Source: Lachancea kluyveri NRRL Y-12651 | Taxonomy: Eukaryota > Ascomycota > Saccharomycetes > Saccharomycetales > Saccharomycetaceae | Direction of reading: 5' to 3' | DNA length: 64,000 nucleotides | NCBI GenBank assembly: GCA_000149225.2 | Contig: CM000694.1 | Span: forward strand, 248,001 to 312,000 | In this document: positions 46,901 through 56,142 of the stretch, one piece after another | Layout: every line of letters starts with the position of its first letter | Position numbering within the stretch: position 1 is the first letter of the stretch | The notes under the pieces: model-generated | Databases searched by the model: none | The model's input: the letters and a program-made list of their open reading frames with translations, nothing else | Told to the model about the DNA's origin: nothing | Translations under genes and position numbers: made by a program

Positions 46901-47004
46901 CCGGTGAATTAATTACAGACGTGGGCGCATTCAAGAGCAAGTTGTTCATAGCACCCGTCCGCCAACCTGTGAAAAAGTTTGAGATTGTGACTCCCAAGTT
47001 GTAA
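43984..47004 (+). CDS. STE23: Insulysin-family metalloprotease for a-factor maturation
   Basis: 1006 residues (S. cerevisiae 1027). M16A inverzincin: HFCEH at 106-110 with the third zinc ligand Glu187 in NAVDSENKKN. The substrate-loop and C-terminal half are conserved (SCIQHVTQ, EPCFDTLRTKEQLGYVVFS). Ste23 makes the second N-terminal cut in the a-factor precursor, overlapping Axl1. The first 40 residues are basic and hydrophobic (LLLQNSILASVTRLLPRITP), possibly a mitochondrial or membrane signal, and an in-frame ATG at residue 39 would give a form starting MSSSNSY. The first ATG was chosen. Matches YLR389C. Confidence 0.97.
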   Translation: MSLFLHHSSLLLQNSILASVTRLLPRITPVILSNYRHHMSSSNSYINHKISFKKPDLDDRNYRFIQLPNNLKALLIQDPATDKAAAALDINVGAFEDPENIPGLAHFCEHLLFMGSSKFPDENEYSSFLSKHGGASNAYTGSQNTNYYFQVNHEDLRGALDRFSGFFTSPLFNKNSTDKEINAVDSENKKNLQNDLWRMYQLDKSFTSPMHPYHKFSTGNLKTLGETPKNQGLDIRDELLKFYNKFYSANIMKLCVLGREDLDTMSEWVYELFKDVRNNNCSVPEYSIPLLPAEYKTKIIRAKPVKDLKKVEITFAVPDVDVHWESKPHHYLSHLIGHEGSGSLLAYLKGQGWANELSAGAHTVSVNNAFFSVDIELTNNGLDHYQDVVSSVFQYIEMLKCSLPQSWIYTELKDVAQASFKFKQKGHASSTVSSLAKALEKEYIPVGDILSTSLLRKYDPELIMQYTNILTPENSRITVISKDVETDSKEKWYGTEYSVIDYPKEFLDKLKESGLNPHLHLPRPNEFISTNFQVKKQESAEPLLEPLLLKDDYCSKLWYKKDDTFWAPRGYIYVSMKLAHTHSSIVNSMLTSLYVELINDHLKDLQYDAEVANLHVSFSKTNQGLDISLCGYNEKLTILLTRFLEGIKEFTPKLDRFKIFQDKLVRKLNNHLYEVPYSQLSGIFNSLINERSWSTKEKLDLTKQLTFEHLKNFIPTIYEQLYYEILVHGNFSQEAATEINDLVKMMVPNDIKNLQVKNGKLRSYIIPQEKTFRMELPLADEKNVNSCIQHVTQFGIYSEDLSAKTALLAQLIDEPCFDTLRTKEQLGYVVFSSALSTHGTVNLRLLIQSERDSSYLESRIDSFLKKFGNILREMPEEEFEKHKVALCKTLSQKYKNLREENVRFVTAIYLGNYNFTSKQRKAKLVEKFTKEDMIEFYEKYVVAPTAPRLVVHLKSQAIDEEKQKKDHVEGYPTGELITDVGAFKSKLFIAPVRQPVKKFEIVTPKL

Positions 47005-47671
47005 GTTATCGCGAATCTACGTGTGATCTAATAAAAGTTTATAAATCCAATAAAAAAACCAAAAACAAGAAGTAAACATAAGTAGATAAATTGTAGCCTT
47101 TCTTCGACATTCCCGGTCTATCATTCTCCGTAGAGAACCCACGGACCGCGAACTTCCTTATCCAGTCATTTTTGTTCTGGGAAACTAGTATTCCAATTCT
47201 ATGTTGAAACACTGGCAATTAGCAACTGTTAGAAGACAGAATAAGCTAACTGTGGCATTGTTTCCGTGCTGTTTTGATTCAAAGAGAGAGGAAAGGATTA
47301 AGAAAGAATCCATTTAAAAGAAGTGAAGGTTAAGGATAAAGCTAATCTTTTTATACCAAAGAATGGGAAAAAAAACTTGCACAATATCCGGGTAACTGGC
47401 CACAGCAGAGTAGCACTAAGGGCTTCACTATTCATACGACCAAATACAGCCCTGAAGATGAGCACGTAAAATACAATTAACTAATAATGGTAATGTTGTA
47501 TTATAGTAAACATAACTTATACACTATTTTAGAGTTTTTTCAAGTAAACAAAAGCACTTAACCGATCTCACTTGCTTTCTCAGCACATAGAGAAACCAAG
47601 ACTAAGAGATGCTTCCATTATGCATAAACGAAGATACAAAAAACTGGTTTAACACCAACAATATCTTACGT
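47005..47671. other. STE23-RPS29 convergent intergenic region
   Basis: 667 bases between two convergent 3' ends. Unusually long for a convergent pair, but I see no gene, tRNA, LTR or repeat in it; AATAAA-type poly(A) signals lie near both ends. Confidence 0.5.
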
Positions 47672-47842
47672 TTATCTGTACTTGTGGAAACCGATGTCGT
47701 TAGCCTTTTCTCTGAAACATTGACGACAGATGTTCAAACCGTACTTTCTGATCAAACCAGAGTGAGAGCTACAGACACGACATTGGCGGGAGCCTTTACC
47801 GTAGTTTCTTGGGTGGGAATACCAGACGTTTTCGTGAGCCAT
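47672..47842 (-). CDS. RPS29: Ribosomal protein uS14 (Rps29)
   Basis: 56 residues, the exact family length, starting [20 protein letters not shown]. Zinc-binding CRVC (24-27 region) and CRQC pairs are intact. A 40S head protein. The frame stays open for 25 more codons upstream, but that sequence is intron (see the intron entry), and the ATG at 47842 gives the conserved start. Single gene where S. cerevisiae has RPS29A (YLR388W) and RPS29B (YDL061C). Its promoter, shared with TSR1, carries two Rap1-type sites. Confidence 0.98.
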   Translation of the reverse strand: MAHENVWYSHPRNYGKGSRQCRVCSSHSGLIRKYGLNICRQCFREKANDIGFHKYR

Positions 47843-47846
47843 AATG

Positions 47847-48298
47847 CTGTTCAAAAAAAAAACTGTTAGTAGATGCCAATTGGCTAAAAGTTTGGATATG
47901 AGACATGTAGGCTTCACAAGACTTCGATATTTAGTTATCAGAAAGCACCGTTCCTTTCAAATTTTCCCACAACCAACTTTGCAATTAAACTTTCGGTGCC
48001 ACATATTGACAATGCGCGTACCCGTATAGCGTGTACACGGTAACCATTTTTCACGCAACAGCTAGTATCGTAGAGATGTTAAAGAATTTTTGCAAATATA
48101 GTACTAATAGGTGAACCTCTCGTCCTGTTTACGACACCATATACTGTTTCCACAAAGTATAGCAGAAGCTACCAGTGTTTTCTGGCCACTGGAATTCTTC
48201 ATTCAAACATAAACACGTTCTTTTGTAGATAGCCATACATTCACTCATTCACCCAAGAGGAAAAGATTCGGTCCTCATCTATCCCATTTCTCACATAC
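47847..48298 (-). other. Probable 5' UTR intron of RPS29 (452 nt)
   Basis: Minus strand: GTATGT donor at 48298-48293, consensus branch point TACTAAC at 47871-47865, a T-rich tract and the acceptor GAACAG ending at 47847, four bases before the ATG. All three core signals are perfect. No coding exon is needed upstream, so this is a leader intron. S. cerevisiae RPS29A/B have no annotated intron that I know of. Confidence 0.8.
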
Positions 48299-48694
48299 AT
48301 TAATCTATAGTATCTTGGTAATTTATCTTCAAATGTCTTCAATATTGTTCAATCCGTTGATTAATACCTTGATGATGGAAGTTGGTGAGAATCCTGGAGC
48401 CTGTGCAGGTGCGACGAATGGTGCGCGTCGCTGGATTGCTGGATTGTGCACTTTTTTCTGAACAACCTTTAAATAACAAATACACAAAGTTGACAGTGGT
48501 GAATGGGTGTCAAAGAAAAAACAAATGTACGGATGTAATAGAGTAAAAAGTCATAATATAGGATGTATATTCAGAAACCCTAAAAACATGGTTCTAATTT
48601 CTTTTTCGCCAACATCTGAAAATTTTTCCGGAATATCAAGGTCATCTCATCTCATTAGCCAATAATAAAGTGTGTCCAAAAGTAAACCAGCAGC
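48299..48694. promoter_or_regulatory. Divergent promoter of RPS29 and TSR1
   Basis: 396 bases from the RPS29 intron donor to the TSR1 ATG. Contains the two Rap1 sites for RPS29 and, nearer TSR1, an RRPE motif TGAAAATTTTTC (48617-48628) and PAC-like CTCATCTCAT (48646-48655). Confidence 0.7.
48499..48536. promoter_or_regulatory. Pair of Rap1 sites in the RPS29-TSR1 promoter
   Basis: GTGAATGGGTGT (48499-48510, one mismatch to RTGTRYGGGTGT) and ATGTACGGATGT (48525-48536, full match to RTGTRYGGRTGT), same orientation, 26 bases apart. Paired, same-orientation Rap1 sites 200 bases upstream of the first exon are the hallmark of yeast ribosomal-protein promoters. Confidence 0.8.
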
Positions 48695-51076
48695 ATGGCC
48701 GGCCATTCCCATAGATCATCTGTCAAAAATGGTCACAAACCCTTCAAATCTAGACACTCTTCTAAAGGTGCTTTAAAAAATGTATACAAGGGTAAAGTTG
48801 AAAGCGAAAACAACAAAACTGGGAAGACGATTAAAACTGTATCCAAGCAACAACGTAAAAATGTTGCAAAACAATTGAGACAGAAGAAGATCTTGGAATC
48901 TCTAGAAACTAGAAAGCTTTTTGAGGGATCTTCAGGTGCTGAGAAGATTATCACCGTGATACCTTTAACCACTGATGTATATGCTGACGATATTGTGAAG
49001 AAATTGATCACTCCTGCCGATCTACAATCCGACGATGATTCTATGGCCTTTGACGTAGCCACTCCTTCGGTGAACAATTTTAAAGTTAGAAAGTTTAAAA
49101 GTAATTTGAAAGTTATCGTTCCAGATATGTCTGATTTCATTAACATCCTTGACAGTGCCAAAATAGCTGACTTCGTCGTTTTCGGTTTAAGTGGTACATC
49201 CGAAGTTGATCCTCAATTTGGCGAACAGATTGTCAGAGCTCTAGAGCTACAGGGTATCGCCTCTTATATGGGTGTTGTCTCTAATTTATCTCAGGTTCAT
49301 GAAAAAGAAAAGTTCCAACTAGACGTTAAACAATCCTTGGAAAGTTATTTCAAACATTTCTTTCCAAACGAGGACCGTATCTACAATTTGGAAAAGTCTT
49401 CTGAAGCTTCAAATGCATTGAGAACCTTGTGTCAAAAGTATCCTCGTCAGATCAAATGGAGAGATGGTAGAGGTTATATGTTAGCTGAGCAAGTCGATTT
49501 TGTTGAATCGGATGCCACTCATGGCCAACTGATCATAGAGGGTACTGTCCGTGGTATTGGGTTCAATGCAAATAGGTTAGTCCATCTACCTGGTCTTGGA
49601 GATTTCCAAATCTCTAAAATCTCTAAAATCAGTGCGTCCGGGAGAAAGAACAACAGACAGAACAGTGAATTAGATCTAGATATAAACAATGCTTTTGTTC
49701 CGAACGACAATCAAGAAACTTTAGAAGAATATGCTCCTGAAGATTTAGAAATGGAAGAATGGTCTGATGAAGAAGATTATAGTTACGAGAATTTAACTGC
49801 TGCTAGGTATGATGACCATGGTTTCTTGCCAGGTAGGGAGCAACAGGCTAGGAAAGTTAAAGTTCCAAAGGGTACTTCTGAATATCAATCTAGGTGGTAC
49901 TTGGATGACGTTATTGAAGTCAACGAAGATGAGGAGGTTGATGAGAACATCAATGATGATTTTGAAATGTTACCAGAGCAAACCCAGATGGATGCAGATT
50001 TTATGATGGACATAGAGAACGAGCAACCAACCGCGCCTTCAGAATATGGTGCTCAAACTGAGGCAGCCGACGAAATGTTTATTGACTTGTCGCCAGAAGA
50101 AGAACAACGCCAACTGCAGGAATACCGTGCACTTGAAAAGGAAGATCGTGAATTCCCAGATGAAATCGAGCTAAATCCATCTGAATCTGCTATCGAACGT
50201 TTGAAAAGATACAGAGGTTTAAAGAATCTGCATAACTGCGTCTGGGACGCCGATGAAAAAGATCCCAATGCCCCACCGGAATGGAAGCGTCTACTGAGGG
50301 TTGGAAATTACAAAAATACCAAAAACAAAGTTGTTAAAGAAGCTATTGTTGAAGCTCAAGTTGTTGCAGGTGACAAAGCCAAGATTTACGTCAACTTTCC
50401 AAAGTTCCTATTGGAAAAAATTGGTAACCCGAGTCAAACGGTATTCGCTGTTTATGGCTTATTACACCACGAACATAAGAATGCCCTAGTCAACTTCTCT
50501 ATTCAGAGATGGGAGGAATACGAAGAACCTGTACCATCTACCGACACTTTAATCGTACAGTACGGTGTCAGGAGAATAGCAATTCAACCACTGTTTTCAT
50601 CCTCATCCAATAGTCCAAACAATGTCCATAAATTTGAGAGATTTCTGCATCAAAACACTGTCTCGATTGCTACTTGTATTGCGCCAGTTGACTTTACACA
50701 GTCTCCTGCTATATTCTTTAAACAGTCACAGAATAATCCAAGGGATTTAGAATTTGTCGGTCATGGTACTTTCTTGAACTCTGATCATACCAGAATTCTG
50801 GCTAAGAGGGCTATCTTAACTGGTGATCCATTCAAGTTTCACAAAAGAGTTGTCACCATCCGTTACATGTTTTTTAGACCAGAAGACGTCGAGTGGTTCA
50901 AATCTATTCCATTATTCACCAAGTCAGGAAGATCAGGCTTTATCAAAGAAAGTTTGGGTACACATGGTTACTTCAAAGCTACCTTTGATGGCAAGTTGTC
51001 TGCTCAAGATGTTGTAGCTATGTCACTATACAAACGTATGTGGCCACTTCCCTCACTTCCATGGCATGGATGGTAA
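48695..51076 (+). CDS. TSR1: Tsr1, 40S ribosome maturation factor
   Basis: 793 residues (S. cerevisiae 788). Basic N-terminus [25 protein letters not shown], a GTPase-like fold without P-loop motifs (about 55-230), AARP2CN domain (about 230-310), an acidic linker (about 345-500) and the DUF663 C-terminal region ending [14 protein letters not shown]. Tsr1 resembles Bms1 but does not bind GTP; it blocks early subunit joining on cytoplasmic pre-40S particles. RRPE and PAC-like sites lie 40-80 bases upstream. Same position as YDL060W, divergent from RPS29. Confidence 0.97.
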   Translation: MAGHSHRSSVKNGHKPFKSRHSSKGALKNVYKGKVESENNKTGKTIKTVSKQQRKNVAKQLRQKKILESLETRKLFEGSSGAEKIITVIPLTTDVYADDIVKKLITPADLQSDDDSMAFDVATPSVNNFKVRKFKSNLKVIVPDMSDFINILDSAKIADFVVFGLSGTSEVDPQFGEQIVRALELQGIASYMGVVSNLSQVHEKEKFQLDVKQSLESYFKHFFPNEDRIYNLEKSSEASNALRTLCQKYPRQIKWRDGRGYMLAEQVDFVESDATHGQLIIEGTVRGIGFNANRLVHLPGLGDFQISKISKISASGRKNNRQNSELDLDINNAFVPNDNQETLEEYAPEDLEMEEWSDEEDYSYENLTAARYDDHGFLPGREQQARKVKVPKGTSEYQSRWYLDDVIEVNEDEEVDENINDDFEMLPEQTQMDADFMMDIENEQPTAPSEYGAQTEAADEMFIDLSPEEEQRQLQEYRALEKEDREFPDEIELNPSESAIERLKRYRGLKNLHNCVWDADEKDPNAPPEWKRLLRVGNYKNTKNKVVKEAIVEAQVVAGDKAKIYVNFPKFLLEKIGNPSQTVFAVYGLLHHEHKNALVNFSIQRWEEYEEPVPSTDTLIVQYGVRRIAIQPLFSSSSNSPNNVHKFERFLHQNTVSIATCIAPVDFTQSPAIFFKQSQNNPRDLEFVGHGTFLNSDHTRILAKRAILTGDPFKFHKRVVTIRYMFFRPEDVEWFKSIPLFTKSGRSGFIKESLGTHGYFKATFDGKLSAQDVVAMSLYKRMWPLPSLPWHGW

Positions 51077-51295
51077 AACGGCTTATATATAGAAATATTT
51101 AGCACTGTAAATTATCAAAATCCCCCCATGCTCAAAAGAATATCCTCTTCGTGTTCTCTCTAATCTTCGACATATTATTCATACAGATCACTTATAACGT
51201 AACTATCTGAGTATATAAATGAGACATCTTACAGAATTTTTAACACTCACATATCAATCCCTTCCTTAGAGCACCAAACTCTACAGCATTGTAAC

Positions 51296-52615
51296 ATGAG
51301 TGCTCCAACATTTACTTGTAATTCCTGCATGATCCAGTTTCAATCTAGTGACATGCAAAGATATCATATGAAAACCGAGTGGCATAGATACAATCTAAAA
51401 AGAAGGGTTGCTCAGTTGCCACCAATTAATGCCGACGTTTTTGCTGAAAAGCTGCAAATATCTCAAAAGGAGCAAGATTTAAACCAGGTTGATGAATTCG
51501 GCTTTGCAATTTTGCAACCAAAGGTACCAAATTATTATCACCAAAAGAAACATCACAAAAAATCCAAGAATAGAGGTAGACATACAGGTGGCTTAAGAAA
51601 ACACACAAACTTGCTAAGATCTGTATCCCCCGCTGCATCTGTTGCCTCTCAAGTATCGAGACTATCTATTAATAGTGGCAGTGAGATTTATACAGATTTC
51701 AACGAGGAAACAGCTTCTGAATATGGATTTACTACGGATTCAAACTACGAATATGAGTCCAACGAATACACTTCTAGCGAATATGAGTCAAGCGATGACG
51801 GCGAAACCGAAAGAATTCAAGCTACAGACTGTATTTATTGTGGCCTTCATAATAGGGAAATTGAACAGAACGTGAGACATATGTTTCAATCGCACGGTTT
51901 ATACATTCCAGAAAGATCCTATTTAGTTGATTTGAATGGCCTGTTGAATTACTTGATAGACGTTGTCGTCATTAATAACAAATGCACATGCTGCCATTTT
52001 CAAGGCTCTAGCTTGGAAAGTATCAGGGCTCATATGGATTCGAAACGCCATTGCCGGATGCCATACGAAACCAAAGAGGAAAGAGCACTGTTTGCAAAGT
52101 TTTATGACTTTAGCTCCTTAAATGTCCAGACCGAAGTATCAGGATCTAAAGCTGGCAAAATCGTTGCATTCCAAGATCAGCGTGACAAGAAACACGAAGT
52201 GGAAGAGGAAAGCGAAGAAGAAGAAGATAGTACCCAAAGCAGAGAAGAAGAGGAAGAAGAGGAAGAAGAAGAGAGAGAAGAGGGGTCAGACACAGATATC
52301 AATTCAAATTACTCTTTAGTTCATGTCGATAACACCGGGGTTGCACTGACGTTACCAACGGGGGCAAGGGTTGGCCATCGTTCCATGCAGAGGTATTATA
52401 GACAGACTTTACCACTACCGCCTAACCGAGAAGAAAGCACCAGAACCATTACCGTAGCGGATAGAAGATTTAATGGTGGCATTACTGGAAGGCAATACAA
52501 GAAAAATGAAAAGAAAATGCAGCAGTTAGAAAAGCGGCACTTTGATAAACAGTTCCGTCGTGACGTGAGGAGAATTAACTTTCAATCTCATTATCGCGAT
52601 GAGCTACTGCAATAG
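51296..52615 (+). CDS. REH1: Reh1, zinc-finger 60S biogenesis factor
   Basis: 439 residues (Reh1 432, Rei1 393 in S. cerevisiae). C2H2 fingers: CNSCMIQFQSSDMQRYHMKT..H (residues 8-31), a second at about 179-200 (CIYCGLHNREIEQNVRHMFQ) and a third at about 226-250 (CTCCHFQGSSLESIRAHMDS). A run of acidic residues lies at about 300-335, and the C-terminal basic tail (KKNEKKMQQLEKRHFDKQF) is the part that threads into the 60S exit tunnel. Position next to TSR1 and VAC14 identifies it as the REH1 orthologue (YLR387C) rather than REI1. Confidence 0.93.
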   Translation: MSAPTFTCNSCMIQFQSSDMQRYHMKTEWHRYNLKRRVAQLPPINADVFAEKLQISQKEQDLNQVDEFGFAILQPKVPNYYHQKKHHKKSKNRGRHTGGLRKHTNLLRSVSPAASVASQVSRLSINSGSEIYTDFNEETASEYGFTTDSNYEYESNEYTSSEYESSDDGETERIQATDCIYCGLHNREIEQNVRHMFQSHGLYIPERSYLVDLNGLLNYLIDVVVINNKCTCCHFQGSSLESIRAHMDSKRHCRMPYETKEERALFAKFYDFSSLNVQTEVSGSKAGKIVAFQDQRDKKHEVEEESEEEEDSTQSREEEEEEEEEEREEGSDTDINSNYSLVHVDNTGVALTLPTGARVGHRSMQRYYRQTLPLPPNREESTRTITVADRRFNGGITGRQYKKNEKKMQQLEKRHFDKQFRRDVRRINFQSHYRDELLQ

Positions 52616-52676
52616 TCATTGGTACAAATAATTTCAAATACATGTTATATCACAACTATACTTAATGTAGTTTTCT

Positions 52677-55429
52677 TTAGTTACCGCTCAGACTTTTTAA
52701 TCTTCCGGATATTTTGCGTCTGAATCCGCTGGTACCGTTACCACGATATATTACGGAGCCATTATCCTCGGTTTCCTGTTCAATCTTGTCATTAACTATG
52801 TCACTTCTTGCAGTTGTAGGCCTACCTTCTTGAAAAGTGCTTTGAGGGGTAATAACTTCATTTAGCAGTGAAACATTAGATTCATAAATATTCAAGCTTT
52901 TCGAAGCAGTTTCGCCTTGCTCGCAAACCTGCTCAAAGTGTTCTAGAAGCTCTTTATACTGAAACTTTTTTTGGTTAAGGGAGCGGTCAGAACTATTGGA
53001 TGTAGTTGGCGTCATTCCAATGCTAGACTGAGAGGTGTTGTGGGTCTTATACAATGAATCAGCTGGAATACTCTGCGAGGCCAATTTACTCACGCTGCTC
53101 AACCTATTATTCAAAATTTCAAAGGCTTTAGATTGAGGCAGCACCATCAGGATACCATATAGGCACTTGTATAGGTATGGGTATTTCTCTTGTTCCAATA
53201 ACTGAAGTCTCAGCCTTGTAAATACGGGCGATTCTAAGAACTGTACTAACACATCCAGTTGCAACAAGTCATTCAAAGACAAATCGTGGTCAACATAGGA
53301 TTGTAAAACCGAGTACGCCAATTCGTAATTTTCAGAGATAAGGCACATCTCTATCAAAGATGTTGGATTATATGACCAGGATTTGAATAAAGTTGTAAAA
53401 AATGTCCAATCATCTGCACTCCTTAACTTTTTACGGAGTGAGGACAGTTCTGAGGAAGTAACCAAATTTGTGCCCAAAATTTGCACCATCATGCGAACAA
53501 AATTAAGGTCTTCGCACTTTTCTAAATTCGAAGAGATAACTTTATAAATACGTTCCGGGGAAAGCTTAACGCATAATTGTCTAAGGATGTAATTAGCTCT
53601 AGTTTTGACCAATTTACGATCCTTTCTGAATAAAGTCAACAAATCGGTTATAAATCTTTTGAAGTAGGCTTCGTTGGAGTCGTTACACAAGTCACTCAAC
53701 AACTGTAGGGCTTTGGCAATAACTCGTGTATCTTTGTCAGATAAGGACTTTAGTAAAGTCAAAAAAGTACTATCACTATGCTCTAGCAGCTGATTAGGAA
53801 CTTTATGGTAAATCAAAATTAGCCAATCCAAGCAAGCAATTTTTGTAATAACATTACTATCCAGAAAGTGTAAGGTAAGTGTATTGACGATAGAGCCGTA
53901 GTTGATACCATCAGCGTCATCACTGCGGTCAAATTTACTCGTCAGATCTATCAAATTCTGGTTGACATTCTGAGCACTTTCGCTGATTCTGGGATTGGAA
54001 TCACTGAGAATTTTCAAAAGTAAAGCTAGTAGTTTGGACAAGAATGATAGGAAATCTACAGGCGATATTTCTAAAATTGTCTCAACCCAGGTTAGTACAA
54101 CTAGTTGAATTTCTGCCTCAGAAGAACTCAGATTGTTGATCAGAATCTCAATAATCCTTGGAAAATCTAAATGGACATCTTGTCCTGGGTAATACTGTTC
54201 ACCGTCACGTATTTCTGAGCCGTCTATCCCTTGGATTACACTAGTCTCACCGTTTGCCGAAACAACAGCAGAAACGGCAGTAGTTTCAGCTTCTGCCTGA
54301 GCTGTGCTGTCGTTAGTGGAGATATCTCTAATAGACTTGTTATCTGCGGGCGCATCTTTTTCTGCCATAGAAAGCTGTTCAAGCGAGTTCAGTAGAGATT
54401 TCTTTCTTTCACTAATTAAAGCTCCTTCTGCTTTCTTTGTTGGCGTGTCTTCAAGCATTTGGATTTGGATTTGCTGCTGATGCTTTTTCCTCTTTTCCTG
54501 TTGTTCTTTGGCAGTATTTTTAATTTCTGATATACGCTGGACCTCATGGAGAAGCAGATCGACTAGAGAATGCGCGACCACTCTTACGTCTTTGTGAGAA
54601 TCACCTAAAAATGTAAACAATCCACCCAAGAAAGTAGGCAAATAGGAAATCAGTTCTAAATCAGGAATGCTTTCCAAAACTTGTAACCACGAAACCAAAA
54701 ACATCCTCGTATCTGGATTAATTGCATATATTCTTTCTGTTAACAATGGAATAAATTTGGGTAAAGAAAATGCCAATTGTGGGATCTGGGCGTATTGCTC
54801 CTGGAGAACTTCACCTGTCAAAGAATCAGTTTTTGTTCGTGGGGGTAAGTCTCTTGGGTCGTTGTTAACAATACTAACATATGTGGAAGCACGTTCTGCA
54901 ACAATATCTTTAATTAATCTGTCCAATAATTCTGCAGCACCCTTTACTGAGGTTTCAGTATCGGCACTGATTTTGCACAGTACGTCAAAAATCTCATTAA
55001 AATACAGTAGGATTTCACCTTTGGCAATTTTGGCAATGTTATACAAACTCTCACAGGCGTAAAACCTCACTTGATCGTTTTGGTCACCAAAACAAGCCAG
55101 GACAGGTGGTAAAATTTTGTCTAAATAGCGGGCTACTTCAGTGGATCCGAGAGCAATAGCAGCAGCTGCCAAACCCATGAGACCAGCATTTCTGGCCATT
55201 GGTTGATGTAGTGCGTATGCATAATCACGACATAACTCATCAATTATCTTATCTATACGCCCAAAATCACCTTCCACAAGACATTGCCTCACCAATTTCT
55301 CTAAATCCAGCGCTGTTGCTTTACGCTTCTCATAGAGCTTATCGCTAAGACCTTTTGTTATTGACTTGTCTAGCAGTTAGTTAGTATTTAGATCAGTCAA
55401 GATTGGAGCGTTTGTTTTGACATACCCAT
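52677..55429 (-). CDS. VAC14: Vac14, scaffold of the PI(3,5)P2 (Fab1) complex; probably spliced
   Basis: The longest ATG frame (from 55295) lacks the first 26 residues of Vac14. The missing residues KSITKGLSDKLYEKRKATAL are encoded in frame just upstream but have no ATG; instead a 56-nt intron (55370-55425) separates them from a four-base first exon, ATGG (55429-55426). Splicing gives MDKSITKGL, matching MEKSIAKGL of S. cerevisiae Vac14, and 898 residues in total (S. cerevisiae 880). HEAT-repeat protein; conserved CRDYAYALHQPMARNAGLMG and ILPPVLACFGDQNDQVRFYA near the start. It holds Fab1 kinase and Fig4 phosphatase on the vacuole membrane. Convergent with REH1 by 61 bases. Matches YLR386W. 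Confidence 0.95.
55370..55425 (-). other. Probable VAC14 intron (56 nt) after a 4-base first coding exon
   Basis: Minus strand: ATGG|GTATGT donor (55425-55420), branch point TACTAAC (55386-55380), acceptor CTAG ending at 55370. All signals are consensus, and joining restores the conserved N-terminus in frame. Branch point to acceptor is short (about 11 bases). Confidence 0.88.
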
Positions 55430-55570
55430 ATCTTGGTGGTTCACAATTCCGGTCGGTCAAGGCTAAACTTTGAAAGGGATTCGCCGCGTTGTAATGATTT
55501 TCAAGTTAAAAAACCAGTACAACCGAAAATCATTACAACCATTTACAACAGCAGGCTGAATTAGAGGAAA

Positions 55571-55945
55571 ATGGATTACAAGTCCAACATCGTGCTGCTA
55601 CTGCTTCAAATTGTCTTATACAGACAACAGGAATTAATACATAACGACAAGTCGCTGGATCAAGAACAGCTAATGAAGGACCCTATAATAGATGAGGAGG
55701 TACTAGAACAGTTCAGAGCACACACCCTAGTGAAGCTATGTGCCCCAGAGCTCAGATCAGCTCAGCTAAGAAAACTAAGAAATATGGTCAAAGATATCTT
55801 TGATTTGGAGCTACCAGACGGACAGCCTGCGACCTTAGTGACATTAGCAAATCACTACTATGCGCGACGGGTACAAGAGTTACAGAATACAGAGATACCA
55901 CAGTTACAGACGCAGATATCTGCATACCTGAAAGAAAATCCTTAA
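55571..55945 (+). CDS. SWC7: Swc7, SWR1 complex subunit
   Basis: 124 residues (S. cerevisiae 132). Start MDYKSNIVLLLLQIVLYRQQ resembles MSYPRNVVLLLLQSVIFRQQ, and KDPIIDEEVLEQF, ELPDGQPATLVTLANHYY and RVQELQNTEIPQLQTQ follow the same outline. All-helical, acidic, no catalytic motif. Swc7 is an accessory subunit of the SWR1 remodeler that installs histone H2A.Z. Divergent from VAC14, position as YLR385C. Confidence 0.88.
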   Translation: MDYKSNIVLLLLQIVLYRQQELIHNDKSLDQEQLMKDPIIDEEVLEQFRAHTLVKLCAPELRSAQLRKLRNMVKDIFDLELPDGQPATLVTLANHYYARRVQELQNTEIPQLQTQISAYLKENP

Positions 55946-56142
55946 ATTACCATGTAAGAATATATCACACGCCATTTATATTATAATTCAAACAAGTCAC
56001 GTGAACACAATGTCACGTAGTAAATGATGCAAAATTTTTTCAAGAAAAGAATAGTAGTAGCTCATCTCATCACTTGCATTGATTATACTACGCCAATAAC
56101 CTCTTCAAACACTTGGAACTCGCGCAGAAGCCTCTAACAAAA

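Noticed and set aside
47844-47917. N-terminal 25-codon extension of RPS29
   Set aside because: It lies in the proposed leader intron and is not part of the conserved uS14 protein.
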